Assembly: GCA_035765415.1 (NCBI GenBank)
Contig: DASTXR010000020.1
Location: 32,396-96,395 of the forward strand
DNA: 64,000 nucleotides
Direction: 5' to 3'
Origin: CADEED01 sp035765415
Lineage (GTDB): Bacteria > Pseudomonadota > Gammaproteobacteria > Steroidobacterales > Steroidobacteraceae
Below the pieces are notes generated by a model. That model had not been told where the DNA came from and did not search any database. It was given only the letters and a program-made list of their open reading frames with translations. The number at the start of each line of letters is the position of its first letter. Positions within the stretch are counted from its first letter, which is position 1. This document shows, piece by piece, positions 8,886 through 18,338 of this stretch. The position numbers and the translations under genes were made by a program.

Positions 8886-11800
8886 TCAAGTCGTAGCGAC
8901 GAGCGCGGCCCGCTCGTGTAGATGGGCCAGCAGGGCCAAAGTGGGCGCATCGACGAACGAGCCGACAACCTTGCAGCGATAGCCGCGGATGCGCTCGATC
9001 AACTCGCCGGAGCTCCCGTAGACTTCCACGTCGTAAACGTACTCCTGGTCGCTGTGCTCGCGCTCGTGCGCAACTAGATAACCGTAGTCGCCGTGAGTCG
9101 TGAAGGTTTCCAACGAGTCGATTCCGATCGGCAAAATCCGATGTTGCGGAACGCAAACCTGGATGGAATGCAGATAGGCATCGCGCGCAGCCGCGCATCC
9201 CAGCACTGGCCCGATGAGGCTGGATTCATCACCCGCCCCCGCGCCGTTGCCCACAGAGGAAAGCCGGATGCGCATGAGGCAGTGACGGGAGGAGACATCG
9301 TGCAATGAAATCGCTCGCTGAAACATGGGGCCCTGAAAGAACAGCGAGCCGTACAACTGGTGCGCCAGCTCAACGGGCAGCGGCTCCGGCCAAACAGACG
9401 GACGCGTCTGCTGATGCGCTCGTGGCGCATTTCGCCACACACACTCGGCGGTGAACGACGCAGAATCGTAGCCAGTAAGACTGGATCGGATCTCCACCCG
9501 CGCTCGAAGGGTGCCATCCGCCGGATGCTCATCGATGCGCGCATAGATGCGCACAGCGCGCCCTTGCGGCGGCACGACAATCGGCCGCACGAAGGTCATG
9601 TTCTCCAAGGCAGGTGCTTGCGTGTCGTCCATGTAGACACGGGCGCATTTCTGCGCCACTTGCGCCATCGCCTCCATGCCCATCACCGCCGGAAACAGCA
9701 GCGCACCGTTGAAATCATGGTCCGCCAGGTACGTGTCCCGGTCCGGATGCAACAGCACTTCGGCTACGCATTCCACGCCGGGCTGATAGCTCAGGATGTT
9801 CTCCATGAAGCGTCCGGGCGGAACTTCGGCGTCGGCAAAGCGCAGGGTGGGCAAACCCTTCGCCTGCGCCATCACCACGAGCTCCGGAGTGCGCCACTCG
9901 AGTGACATGAGATCGGCGAATCGCTGCGCTCCCTCATTGGGAGGAATCGCTTCGATGCCCTTTCGCTTCAACGCTGCGACGCTTCCAAGCCGCGCGCCCA
10001 TGCCCACGTCTTGCCATATGGAGAATGCAAACGCGCGGCAGTCGATGTGCGGATACCTTGCGCGCACGCGACCGACCTGTAGTGACGCCCAGGCATTGGA
10101 ATATGCATAGTCGGAATTTCCGGGCATTCCCGACACACCGATGATCGACGAAAACACCGTCAATTCCCGCAATGCGTAAAGATTGAGCGCGCGAATCAGG
10201 TTGACGAGCCCTAACATCTTTGGCCGCAGGACCGTCATGAAGGCCTCCGAGCTGAGTCCCTCCACGCGATGCGGCGCATTGACGCCGGCGCCGTGAATCA
10301 CCGCGACGATCGGCCCCAGTTCTTCCGTCACGCGCGCAATATTTTCCCGCACCCGGGCTGCATCCGTGACATCACACTGATAGTAGCGAGCTTCGATGTG
10401 CAGCCTGGCCAGCGTGTCGAGGGTACTGGCGATCTCATCCTTCGAACTTCCATAGGGCGCGGCGCTTCCCATCAGCGCCACCCTCATACGGCGCCGCATG
10501 CAAAGCGCCTTGACACATTCGGCGGTGATGCCCTTTGCCCCTCCAGTGACCAGGAGCACATCCTGCGAGGCAAACTCCAGAGACGGGGCGGGCTGCATCT
10601 GGTGCCGCAGAAGCGGCCGAAGCCGGGGCACCATGCGCTGCCCCGTGATGGTGTATGCGGCTTCGACAAAATCGCCTCCGCGCTCGAGTTCGTCCAATAG
10701 CAATCCGCCGATGATGTTCGGATCGACCGCAGGCTCAAGATCCATCACGCGCATTTCGATGCCGGGATTCTCTAACGACCAGCTCTTCATAAACGCGGAG
10801 CAGGCCGGCTGCTGACTCCACTGGCCCGGACCGGATCCGTGTCCGAGCTGCGTTCCACTGCGCATCACGACTGCGAAAAAGGACGGACCCGAGCTCGCGG
10901 CGTCCACGCTGACACCGGAAAGCTTGCCGATGCTCCTCAGAAAGGTCTTTGCGGTTTCCAGCAGCCGGCCCGGCAAGCCCCAGAGGCTCGCTTCAACATC
11001 GCCCGCCGCCATATCCTCGATGTCCGCTTCGTCTTCCTGAGTCGGCGCCAGAAAAATGCAGCCGCGTAGCGCAACGGCATGCGCCGACCTTATTTGATCA
11101 AAGTCGACACGCTCCACGGTGAATCCACAGCTTTCGAGGTACTCGCGCAGCGGCTCGGCCACTGGATCCTCGCTACTTGCGACCAGCAGCACACAACCCG
11201 CGGTGAGCACTCGCTGTGACTCGCGGAGCCCCTCATGGACCATCGTCGTCTCGAATACACGAACCCAAGGCGTCGTGGAGTCCAACTGTGGTTCTTTGGC
11301 GCTGGAAACGTCCTGACCTTGCTGGCGATGCACGTCGACGATGCGCTCGGCGATCACGCCGAGTGGCAAAGGAAAAAGAGGGCTGAGGTCCGATCTAACA
11401 CGAATGCTTCCCATCGCCTCGGCAATCACTTCTGCCGCCTTGATGGAGTCGAGATTCAGGTCATCTTGCAACAGTGTGGTGCGATGAATGAGCTCTTCGG
11501 GATAGCCGAATCGCTCCCGGATAAAGCGCTGAATCTGCAGGAAGAGCCGATCGGCACTCCACACGCTCCCGGCGGTTTCCGCAGGTACGCTGGGGACGGC
11601 GGCGCGGGTCTGCACCGCCGGCGCCTCGGGCATGCCCAGGTCAACAGTAATGTCGGTTTTGAGGCGCAAATTCAGCGGCTCGACCGGCGTCTCGCAAGGA
11701 GACCCGATGAACTTTGGTTCGTATGGCAAACGAAACGTTCGGAAAAATCGATTTTCGAACAAGCGCTGCGGCATGATCGGCAAGCCGCTGACATAGAGGT

Positions 11801-14507
11801 AGCCCAATGCATGCAACCAGCCTGACCAATCTGCCTGCGTGCCGCCGTCCGTGAAAAAAACAGGTGGCCCGGACTCTCCCAACACTCGTTGAGTCAATCC
11901 AAACAGCGCACTCCCCGGCCCAATCTCAACGAAGACTTCCGCCTGCTCCTTCACTGCGGTGCGCACAGCAGCCTCAAACTTCACAGGAAGCACAATCTGA
12001 TTGCACAAGTGCTCCGGGAATGAACGGGTTTTGTCGATGGCTTCGCCCGTGACGGTCGAAATCATCAGCCGTGTCGGCGACTCGAAGCGAGCCCCGCGCA
12101 GAGCATCGCGCAGCAACTCTTGCGCGGGCTCCATCATTTTTGAATGAAACGCGCCGGACACTTCCAGGCGGGTTGCGGAAACGGAGCGATCGACGCAACG
12201 TGCGTAAAGCGCTTCGATAGCCGGCAGATCGCCCGACACCACCGTTTGGGCAGGTGCGTTGTAGTTTGCGATGGTCAAGTAGCCGGCAATGCCCGCGCAG
12301 AGCGCCTGCGCCTTCTCCGGAGATTCATTGATGCTCAACATGCCGCCCGGCGCGGCCGATATGTTGTGCATGGCCGCACCTCGAAAAGCGGCAAGCCGCA
12401 GAGCATCCAGCTTCGTGATGATGCCTGCGCTCCAAAGCGCGGTGTATTCGCCCAGACTATGGCCGACGACCACATGTGGATCGACACCCAGATAGTGCAG
12501 CACCTCCGTGGTTGCCATCGAGGCGGCAACGATCGCCGGCTGCGCGATATTGGTCGCTCGAAGCGTGCTGCTCCAGGTGTCCCACTTTTTTGGTTCGGCC
12601 CAGAAGTCGTCGTGAAAAATATCGTCGGACAGCCGATGCGAAAGGAGATCCTCGAGTTCGTCGTCGCATGTTTGCCAGTGTGTGCGAATGAAGGGATACC
12701 GGTCGCGCCAGCGGCGACCCATGTCGAGATATTGCGAGCCTTGTCCCGGGTACAGGAAGGCGACTCGCGGCGCTCGACGCGCTCGCCGAACAAAAATGCC
12801 GTCGCGTGCCCGAACCAGGTCGATATCACCAGGGCTCGACGTCTTGTTCGCAAGATGCGCCAGCACTTGCCCCAGCTTTTCATGAAGCGAGTAAGGGGTT
12901 TCTGCGACGACCGCCATTCGCAACGGCCGCGTCGATGCGTTCTGCGCGGAATACGCAGCCAGATCCACCAATTCCGCATGGCAAAGCCGCTTTGCGACCG
13001 GCAACAGTTCCGCCACTTTCGCCGTCAGGTCCGCGACGTTATCGGCCGTCAGGAGAAAGAGCTCAGCGTTCTGGTAAGACTGAAGTAGATAGTCCGCGTT
13101 GATCCGCGAGGCGGTATCTGCATCCGTGCTGTCGTGGCGTTCGACGGTGATATGCGTGTTGATACCGCCAAAACCCGCAGAGCTCACTGCCGCGCGATTG
13201 CCCCTGGCGCCCTTCCATTGACGGCCGCGAACCAGGGGATGCACATGGGTCGTGCTCTTGAAGAGCTCATTGGGCACGGCCAGCCCCATCGTGGGCGGCT
13301 GAACCTGGTGATAGACCGAGAGCACCGCTTTGATGAATCCCGCAACGCCGGCTGCCGCCTTCGTGTGGCCAATGATGGATTTGATGGACCCGATGCCGCA
13401 ACGATGCTCCGCGGTAGCACCGTGGCGCACTTTGGCTTCCAAAAATGTTTGCAGCTCGACTTTGTCGCCGACAGGAGTGCCTGTGCCGTGACCTTCGATC
13501 AATTCGACGTCTGCGAACGAGTACCCTGCCATGTAATAGGCGCGATCGACCGCCAACTTTTGCCCGGAAACGCTGGGTGCGGTAATTCCGCCACGACCAT
13601 CAGAGGAATAGCCGACGCCGCGCACGATGCCGTAGATGCGATTGCCGTCACGCACAGCATCTTCCATTCGCTTCAGGACCACGATGCCGCAGCCCTCTCC
13701 GGGCAGGAATCCACTCGCGCGCTGGTCGTAGACGCGAATGTCGCTATCCGTCAGCGCGCCGACCTTTGCAAACCCGACGAGCTCGAACGGGTCCAGGCTG
13801 ATGTCGATTCCGCCCGCGAGTACGAGATCGCACAGATGCTGTTGCAGGCCGATGCAGGCTTCCTGAATGGCAAGTAACGACGAGGAGCAGGCTCCATCAA
13901 CCGTATACCCGCCACCCTGGAAGTCAAAATAGTTGCAGATACGTCCTGCGATGGTGTTCGCCAGTCCACCCGCAAGGTTGTCTTCATTGACCGGCGGAAA
14001 CGGTCGCTTGTATCGCTCCTCCACCCTGGACAACACTTGCTCCCGGTCCTTTCCGACAACGCCGAGACTGTCCAGCAGCTCGACAAACACCCTCCGCGCA
14101 TACGGCCAGCGATATCGAACCAGATTGGCGCGACTCGTCTCGCCGGCCAGCGTATTGCCGAGAATCACCGCGGTCTGCGCGCGAGGCGGATCGGCGATAT
14201 CCGCGTTCTCAAGCGCCTCCTTGGCGACGGTCAACGCCAGCCACTGTGCAATGTCCGTGGCTCTGTACGTCGACTGTGGAATGCGAAAAGCGCTCGGATT
14301 GAATTCGAAGCCTTCGAGCAGCGCTCCATGTTTACAGTATGTTTTGTCCGGCTGGTTGCGATCCGGATCGTAATAGTCGTCGAGTAGCCAGCGCTGCGGT
14401 GGCATCTCGCGAAAGTACCTGCGACCCGCGAGAATATTCTCGTACAACTCAACGGCGGAGTTGGCGCCCGGATACCGACACGCGATGCCGACTACTGCAA
14501 TTTCCAT
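8886..14507 (-). CDS. iterative type I polyketide synthase of the enediyne (PKSE) type, KS-AT-ACP-KR-DH
   Basis: An 1873-residue single-module synthase. The ketosynthase (1-455) has Cys207 in DGACSSS, His340 in EGHGTGTP and His381 in SIIGHTKAA; NYFDFQGGGYTVDGACSSS and SLDPFELVGFAK are PKSE-like. The acyltransferase (about 580-895) has Ser684 in GHSLGEY. The internal ACP has the phosphopantetheine Ser1021 in LNLDSIKAAEV. The ketoreductase (about 1310-1545) has TGGAKGI and YAYSNAW. The dehydratase (about 1580-1850) has His1597 in LADHDFNG. PKSEs normally continue into a phosphopantetheinyl transferase domain. This protein stops about 25 residues after the DH end (GYRCKVVGSF) with no KExxxK motif, so it needs a separate transferase. 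A DsbA-like gene lies upstream and the TEBC thioesterase downstream. Confidence 0.92.
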   Translation of the reverse strand: MEIAVVGIACRYPGANSAVELYENILAGRRYFREMPPQRWLLDDYYDPDRNQPDKTYCKHGALLEGFEFNPSAFRIPQSTYRATDIAQWLALTVAKEALENADIADPPRAQTAVILGNTLAGETSRANLVRYRWPYARRVFVELLDSLGVVGKDREQVLSRVEERYKRPFPPVNEDNLAGGLANTIAGRICNYFDFQGGGYTVDGACSSSLLAIQEACIGLQQHLCDLVLAGGIDISLDPFELVGFAKVGALTDSDIRVYDQRASGFLPGEGCGIVVLKRMEDAVRDGNRIYGIVRGVGYSSDGRGGITAPSVSGQKLAVDRAYYMAGYSFADVELIEGHGTGTPVGDKVELQTFLEAKVRHGATAEHRCGIGSIKSIIGHTKAAAGVAGFIKAVLSVYHQVQPPTMGLAVPNELFKSTTHVHPLVRGRQWKGARGNRAAVSSAGFGGINTHITVERHDSTDADTASRINADYLLQSYQNAELFLLTADNVADLTAKVAELLPVAKRLCHAELVDLAAYSAQNASTRPLRMAVVAETPYSLHEKLGQVLAHLANKTSSPGDIDLVRARDGIFVRRARRAPRVAFLYPGQGSQYLDMGRRWRDRYPFIRTHWQTCDDELEDLLSHRLSDDIFHDDFWAEPKKWDTWSSTLRATNIAQPAIVAASMATTEVLHYLGVDPHVVVGHSLGEYTALWSAGIITKLDALRLAAFRGAAMHNISAAPGGMLSINESPEKAQALCAGIAGYLTIANYNAPAQTVVSGDLPAIEALYARCVDRSVSATRLEVSGAFHSKMMEPAQELLRDALRGARFESPTRLMISTVTGEAIDKTRSFPEHLCNQIVLPVKFEAAVRTAVKEQAEVFVEIGPGSALFGLTQRVLGESGPPVFFTDGGTQADWSGWLHALGYLYVSGLPIMPQRLFENRFFRTFRLPYEPKFIGSPCETPVEPLNLRLKTDITVDLGMPEAPAVQTRAAVPSVPAETAGSVWSADRLFLQIQRFIRERFGYPEELIHRTTLLQDDLNLDSIKAAEVIAEAMGSIRVRSDLSPLFPLPLGVIAERIVDVHRQQGQDVSSAKEPQLDSTTPWVRVFETTMVHEGLRESQRVLTAGCVLLVASSEDPVAEPLREYLESCGFTVERVDFDQIRSAHAVALRGCIFLAPTQEDEADIEDMAAGDVEASLWGLPGRLLETAKTFLRSIGKLSGVSVDAASSGPSFFAVVMRSGTQLGHGSGPGQWSQQPACSAFMKSWSLENPGIEMRVMDLEPAVDPNIIGGLLLDELERGGDFVEAAYTITGQRMVPRLRPLLRHQMQPAPSLEFASQDVLLVTGGAKGITAECVKALCMRRRMRVALMGSAAPYGSSKDEIASTLDTLARLHIEARYYQCDVTDAARVRENIARVTEELGPIVAVIHGAGVNAPHRVEGLSSEAFMTVLRPKMLGLVNLIRALNLYALRELTVFSSIIGVSGMPGNSDYAYSNAWASLQVGRVRARYPHIDCRAFAFSIWQDVGMGARLGSVAALKRKGIEAIPPNEGAQRFADLMSLEWRTPELVVMAQAKGLPTLRFADAEVPPGRFMENILSYQPGVECVAEVLLHPDRDTYLADHDFNGALLFPAVMGMEAMAQVAQKCARVYMDDTQAPALENMTFVRPIVVPPQGRAVRIYARIDEHPADGTLRARVEIRSSLTGYDSASFTAECVWRNAPRAHQQTRPSVWPEPLPVELAHQLYGSLFFQGPMFQRAISLHDVSSRHCLMRIRLSSVGNGAGAGDESSLIGPVLGCAAARDAYLHSIQVCVPQHRILPIGIDSLETFTTHGDYGYLVAHEREHSDQEYVYDVEVYGSSGELIERIRGYRCKVVGSFVDAPTLALLAHLHERAALVATT

Positions 14508-14526
14508 GTTGCCTCACTGCCGACGT

Positions 14527-15186
14527 TCACGAGCCGTCCTTCAAGAGTCGGGCGACCATCGATTCAAAATAATCCACGGTCTTGATGCCAAAAGTTGCCT
14601 GGGCATCGACCAGCCGGCCGTTGCGAACCCGCGCAATGAAGAAGGTCGGCGTACCGAACACCTTGCTTTGTCGTGCCATGTTCCGATGCGATGACAATTG
14701 AGCCTGCGTGTGCGCAGAGTTTTCGCAGCGGGCGAAGGACGCTGCTTCCAGCCCCAGGGCTGCCGCTGCCGCGTCGATCTTCCTGCGATCGATCTCGGCG
14801 CCCTGAAAGAGCAGCTGATACATCGGTAGCGTCGCATTGGCCTGCGCGGCACATAGCAGCGCGATCGCACCGATCTCCGAGCTGCGCTCCCCGTCAGGTG
14901 GCAGCTGCACGAAGAAATACCGCACCTCACCCGCATTCACATACTTCTCGAGGAGTAGAGGCAGTACGTCGCTGGCGTGGCGCCGACAGTAAGGACAACC
15001 GAATTCAGAGAACTCCACGATCGCAACGGGCGCGTCCGCGCGCCCCAGGCTCGGAAAAGCCGGATTCGTGACGTCGAAGCCAGCTTTCATCGCGCTCCGC
15101 GGCACAGGTCGCGGAGATTGAGCGAGGAGCTGAGCGCTGCCCGCGAAAATCAGCAAGAGACCGAGCAGCGTTGAAGTCCTGGACAC
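14527..15186 (-). CDS. secreted DsbA-like thiol oxidoreductase
   Basis: A 219-residue protein with a signal peptide (LLGLLLIFAGSAQLLAQ) and a thioredoxin fold with active site CPYC in FSEFGCPYCRRHASDVLP and the cis-Pro loop FGTPTFFI. It belongs to the DsbA/thioredoxin_4 group and would act in the periplasm, as an oxidant or a thiol carrier. It starts at GTG with GGAG five bases upstream. It is the first gene of the PKS operon, 19 bp ahead of the PKS start, and sits behind a dyad-type promoter at 15223-15267. Why a disulfide enzyme is the promoter-proximal gene of a PKS operon is unclear; it may mature the Cys-rich secreted partners encoded elsewhere in the window. Confidence 0.87.
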   Translation of the reverse strand: MSRTSTLLGLLLIFAGSAQLLAQSPRPVPRSAMKAGFDVTNPAFPSLGRADAPVAIVEFSEFGCPYCRRHASDVLPLLLEKYVNAGEVRYFFVQLPPDGERSSEIGAIALLCAAQANATLPMYQLLFQGAEIDRRKIDAAAAALGLEAASFARCENSAHTQAQLSSHRNMARQSKVFGTPTFFIARVRNGRLVDAQATFGIKTVDYFESMVARLLKDGS

Positions 15187-15222
15187 AAACGCTCCGCGAG
15201 CGGGGTAGTTGGTTCGAGGACG

Positions 15223-15267
15223 AGTGTCGTGAGCAGCTCCCGCCTCGACAATCGTTCGAAGTACTCA
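15223..15267 (-). promoter_or_regulatory. dyad-type promoter of the dsbA-PKS-thioesterase operon
   Basis: Read toward the operon: TGAGT-ACTTCG-AACGA (15252-15267), then TTGTCG (15246-15251), 17 bp, then GACACT (15223-15228). It matches the promoter at 42239-42283 at 14 of 16 positions across ACTTCGAACGATTGTCG versus ACATCGAACTATTGTCG. The inferred start of transcription is about 30 nt before the GTG at 15186. It lies back to back with the promoter of the divergent cytochrome operon. Confidence 0.6.
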
Positions 15268-15310
15268 GCGCGAAAGAGCTATTACGGATTTTCACCGCCC
15301 GACCTATATC
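15266..15310 (+). promoter_or_regulatory. dyad-type promoter of the outer-membrane protein and cytochrome operon
   Basis: CAGCG-CGAAAG-AGCTA (15266-15281) is followed directly by TTACGG (15282-15287), 17 bp and TATATC (15305-15310). The half-site AAAGAGCTATT equals that at 60212-60227. The inferred transcript begins about 29 nt before ATG 15346. The operator abuts that of the divergent PKS operon. Confidence 0.65.
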
Positions 15311-15345
15311 TACCGCCCACTCGCAAAACCCAAGGGAGACATCGC

Positions 15346-16461
15346 ATGGAAACCACAACCTGGAATACCTGGCAGGGCGCCGCTTTGATGGCCTTGGTGC
15401 TCACGGCTCTTCCGCTTCAGAAATCGCTGGCGCAAGGATGCGTTCCGGCAAAGGGCGCTGGCATCTCCAATGCGCAGATTGCGGCGCATGACGGGGACGG
15501 CGAAGGGAAGTTCTACGCTTCAACCGCCTATCGCTGGCTGCACTCAGATCGACATTTCGTGGGTTCGGAAGAACAGAAGGAGCGTCAGCGCGAAGGCAGC
15601 GAGGTCATCAACGACTCACACTACGTGGACTTTTCCTTCACTTACAAATGGAATTCCCGTTACAGCACGACACTGGCCATTCCCCTCGTGAAGCACGACC
15701 GATCGTCGGTCGTTCGCGATTCACAGCGAACCATCTTGAAGCGGTATCACACTCAGTCCTCGGGGCTCGGAGACATACGACTCCTCACCGACATGTGGAT
15801 TGTCGATCCGGCGAAGGATTCGCGGGGCAATGTGCTCGTGGGCCTCGGCATTGAGCTGCCGACCGGCAAGAAGGATGTGCAAGACACCTTCGAGGTCTAC
15901 AACGCAGCTACGCGCACCATCGGCACGGAGCGTCGAAACGTGGACCAGTCCATTCAACCTGGCGATGGAGGCTACGCGGTGCTGTTCGACGTCTATGCGT
16001 ACCGACATATGACCGACAGGTTCACTGGATTCTTCAACGGTTCGTACAGCGTGACGCCGGAGGAGAAAAACGGCGTGCTCACCCGGCGCGGGAATCCCTT
16101 CGAAGCGGAGATGTCCATCATGGATAGCTTCATCGCGCGCGGCGGCGTCGAATTCAAGCCGGCCTCGCAGCGCGGCCTCATATTGAGCCTGGCAGCGCGC
16201 GTGGAGGGTGTGCCGGTGAACGATCTCGTCGGCGGCAGCGAAGGCTTTCGACGCCCTGGTTACTCCATCTCCGTCGAGCCGGGTGCCGTCTTCTCACGCA
16301 GTGACTGGACCGCTTCGCTCTACGTGCCCCTCTCTATCTATCGAAACCGCACACGAAGCGTTCCCGACAAGCAGTTTTCGGCGCAGACCAACACTTTCCG
16401 GCAGGGTGACGCGGCATTTGCCGATGCGCTGGTTCAGTTCGCGTTCAACAAGAGCTTCTGA
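15346..16461 (+). CDS. outer-membrane beta-barrel protein, transporter-like
   Basis: A 371-residue protein from ATG 15346, with AAGGGAG eight bases upstream; longer in-frame readings run through the promoter and are rejected. It has a signal peptide (MALVLTALPLQKSLAQ), many alternating amphipathic strands with aromatic girdles, and the C-terminal Phe (AFNKSF) typical of barrel-assembly signals. It resembles the group annotated as transporter or phenol_MetA_deg proteins. Ligand unknown. It is the first gene of a plus-strand operon with two cytochrome genes and is divergent from the PKS operon, so it may pass the PKS product or a redox partner across the outer membrane. Confidence 0.8.
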   Translation: METTTWNTWQGAALMALVLTALPLQKSLAQGCVPAKGAGISNAQIAAHDGDGEGKFYASTAYRWLHSDRHFVGSEEQKERQREGSEVINDSHYVDFSFTYKWNSRYSTTLAIPLVKHDRSSVVRDSQRTILKRYHTQSSGLGDIRLLTDMWIVDPAKDSRGNVLVGLGIELPTGKKDVQDTFEVYNAATRTIGTERRNVDQSIQPGDGGYAVLFDVYAYRHMTDRFTGFFNGSYSVTPEEKNGVLTRRGNPFEAEMSIMDSFIARGGVEFKPASQRGLILSLAARVEGVPVNDLVGGSEGFRRPGYSISVEPGAVFSRSDWTASLYVPLSIYRNRTRSVPDKQFSAQTNTFRQGDAAFADALVQFAFNKSF

Positions 16462-16493
16462 CCTGGATCCCGGAATCGCAGCCTGACCGAGAC

Positions 16494-17909
16494 ATGCGAC
16501 GCAAACTCAATATCGCGCTCGGCGCGATACTCGGGATCGCTTCGCTCGGTTGGATCGGCGTCGAGCGTTTGGCCTCCAGAACGCTCGACGCCGAATACTT
16601 TGGCCTCTCCCCCACCCGCACGGCCAACGGCCTGGTAATAGCGCCGGAGCGGCTGGGCGGATCCGACTATTGCGGCAACTGCCATCGGCAGATCTTTCAC
16701 GAATGGAACTCGTCGTTGCACCACTTTTCGTCCTTCAACAATGCCGTGTATCGCCGCGTGGCTCTCGATGTCGGGCGGCGGCGCGGACCGGAAGTGCTGA
16801 AATTCTGCGCCGGCTGTCATGATCCGGTCGCGCTGGTCGGAGGCGAGCTGCCGCTCGAGCGCCTGAATCAGTGGTCCGCCAACGCGGGCATCACGTGTCT
16901 CGCGTGCCATCGCATCTCCGAGGTTCATGGCGGCAACGGTGCGTACACCATTGTCGCGCCGGTTTTCAACGCGACGATGCTCACCGACCAGCAGTGGCTG
17001 CAGCCTCTCCATGACGCAGCACTTGCCGTCGCGCCGGCGCTTCATCGCCGCGCCTTCTCGAATCCGCTCTATCGCACGCCCGAGTTCTGCGCGACCTGCC
17101 ACTCGCTGACATCGCCGAAGGCAGTGAACGGTGGCGGCGATGTGGTGCTGCAGGACGAAATCGGTGAAATGAATCGCGCGCTTGCCGAGAGTAACGGCAA
17201 AAATAATCCCGGCAACTGCATCGATTGCCACATGCCGCTGGTCGCATCTGAAGATCCGGCTGCACGGAGCGGATTCGCACGTAGTCATCGCTTCAGTGGC
17301 GGCAACAACGCGATACCGGCCTGGAACCACGATGACGCGCAATCCGCGAAGACCAGCTCATTTCTCAGCACGCGCAAGATCAGCGTACGTTGCGAATCGA
17401 TCCTGGGTTCGAGTTGCGCCGAAGCGCGAGCACACCGCGGTCGGGACATCGATGTCACCTACGTCGTGCGGAATGTTGGTGTGGGACACGCCTTTCCCGC
17501 GGGCACTTCCGAGTCCAACCAGGCCTGGGTCGCGATCCGGGTAACGGATGCCGCGGGAAGGCTCGTGTATGAGCAGGACGATCCGGATATGGGCGCGTTC
17601 AGAAAGGAGTTTGTCGACCGTCGGGGGCGCACGACCGATCGCCGTAACACCGCCACGGAAGCCGTCGCTCTGAAGTCCTCGTCGACGCTGAACCCGGGTC
17701 AGGCCCGCGCCCTGTCGTTCCGGTTCAAGACCTCGGCAGCCGCGGTATTTCCGCTCACCATCGCGGTGAAAATGAACTGGCGCAAGTATCCGGCGGAGCT
17801 CCTTGCCTGGCTCTCACCTGAGTCGCCGGCGCTCGTCGCGCCTGTCGTCGTTCTCGATTCCGTTACCACCACCTTGCAAGAAGCCAAACTATTGGAGCCA
17901 CACAGATGA
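16494..17909 (+). CDS. five-haem cytochrome c, cytochrome c554-like
   Basis: A 471-residue protein with an N-terminal membrane anchor or signal (LNIALGAILGIASLGWIGV) and five haem c motifs: CGNCH, CAGCH, CLACH, CATCH and CIDCH. The arrangement is that of the cytochrome c554/c-prime group. The C-terminal third is a beta domain with VGHAFPAGTSESNQAWV that recurs as VGHTFPGGTNDSNEGWI in the larger cytochrome at 21783-24755, so the two are paralogues. It should carry electrons in the periplasm or at the outer membrane. The stop overlaps the next gene by four bases (ATGA), coupling it to a small cytochrome c. Confidence 0.9.
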   Translation: MRRKLNIALGAILGIASLGWIGVERLASRTLDAEYFGLSPTRTANGLVIAPERLGGSDYCGNCHRQIFHEWNSSLHHFSSFNNAVYRRVALDVGRRRGPEVLKFCAGCHDPVALVGGELPLERLNQWSANAGITCLACHRISEVHGGNGAYTIVAPVFNATMLTDQQWLQPLHDAALAVAPALHRRAFSNPLYRTPEFCATCHSLTSPKAVNGGGDVVLQDEIGEMNRALAESNGKNNPGNCIDCHMPLVASEDPAARSGFARSHRFSGGNNAIPAWNHDDAQSAKTSSFLSTRKISVRCESILGSSCAEARAHRGRDIDVTYVVRNVGVGHAFPAGTSESNQAWVAIRVTDAAGRLVYEQDDPDMGAFRKEFVDRRGRTTDRRNTATEAVALKSSSTLNPGQARALSFRFKTSAAAVFPLTIAVKMNWRKYPAELLAWLSPESPALVAPVVVLDSVTTTLQEAKLLEPHR

Positions 17910-18328
17910 GACAAATTGCCAGACCTGCATCCGCGCGCCGGACTCGCTTCGTTCGCAGCGGTCTGATCACGACGCTGGCTCTCGGCGCAACGCTGGCTCA
18001 ATCCGGAAACTGGAATGTTCCGACCGAGTCCAGGGATCTCAAGAATCCCGTTGCCATCGATGGGAGATCGATCGCGCAGGCAAGAAACCTCTACACCCTG
18101 CACTGCGTCGATTGCCACGGTCCGCAGGGCGCTGGCGACGGCGCCAGGTCGCGTGTGGACTATGATCTGCGCACGATCGTCGATCCACTCACCGATGGCG
18201 AGCTTTACTGGAAGATCACGCACGGTGTCGGAAAGATGCCTTCGTTCGCCGGAACGCTGAATGACCGCGAGCGCTGGCTCATGGTCAACTACCTGCGCCA
18301 TCTGCGCGCTCAGGCGGACAGTAAGTGA
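17906..18328 (+). CDS. mono-haem cytochrome c, cytochrome_CBB3 type
   Basis: A 140-residue secreted protein. After a signal region (SGLITTLALGATLAQ) there is one haem c site, CVDCHGPQGAGDG, and a distal axial Met in KMPSFAG, which makes it a class I cytochrome c. It overlaps the five-haem cytochrome by ATGA and is probably its electron-transfer partner. It ends 10 bp before the convergent LuxR-type gene. Confidence 0.92.
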   Translation: MRQIARPASARRTRFVRSGLITTLALGATLAQSGNWNVPTESRDLKNPVAIDGRSIAQARNLYTLHCVDCHGPQGAGDGARSRVDYDLRTIVDPLTDGELYWKITHGVGKMPSFAGTLNDRERWLMVNYLRHLRAQADSK

Positions 18329-18338
18329 ATCATGCTAA

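Noticed and set aside
8445..14507. Reading the PKS locus as a complete classical enediyne cluster
   Set aside because: UnbU, the fused phosphopantetheinyl transferase domain and the usual tight cassette are all missing, so only an enediyne-like relationship is claimed.
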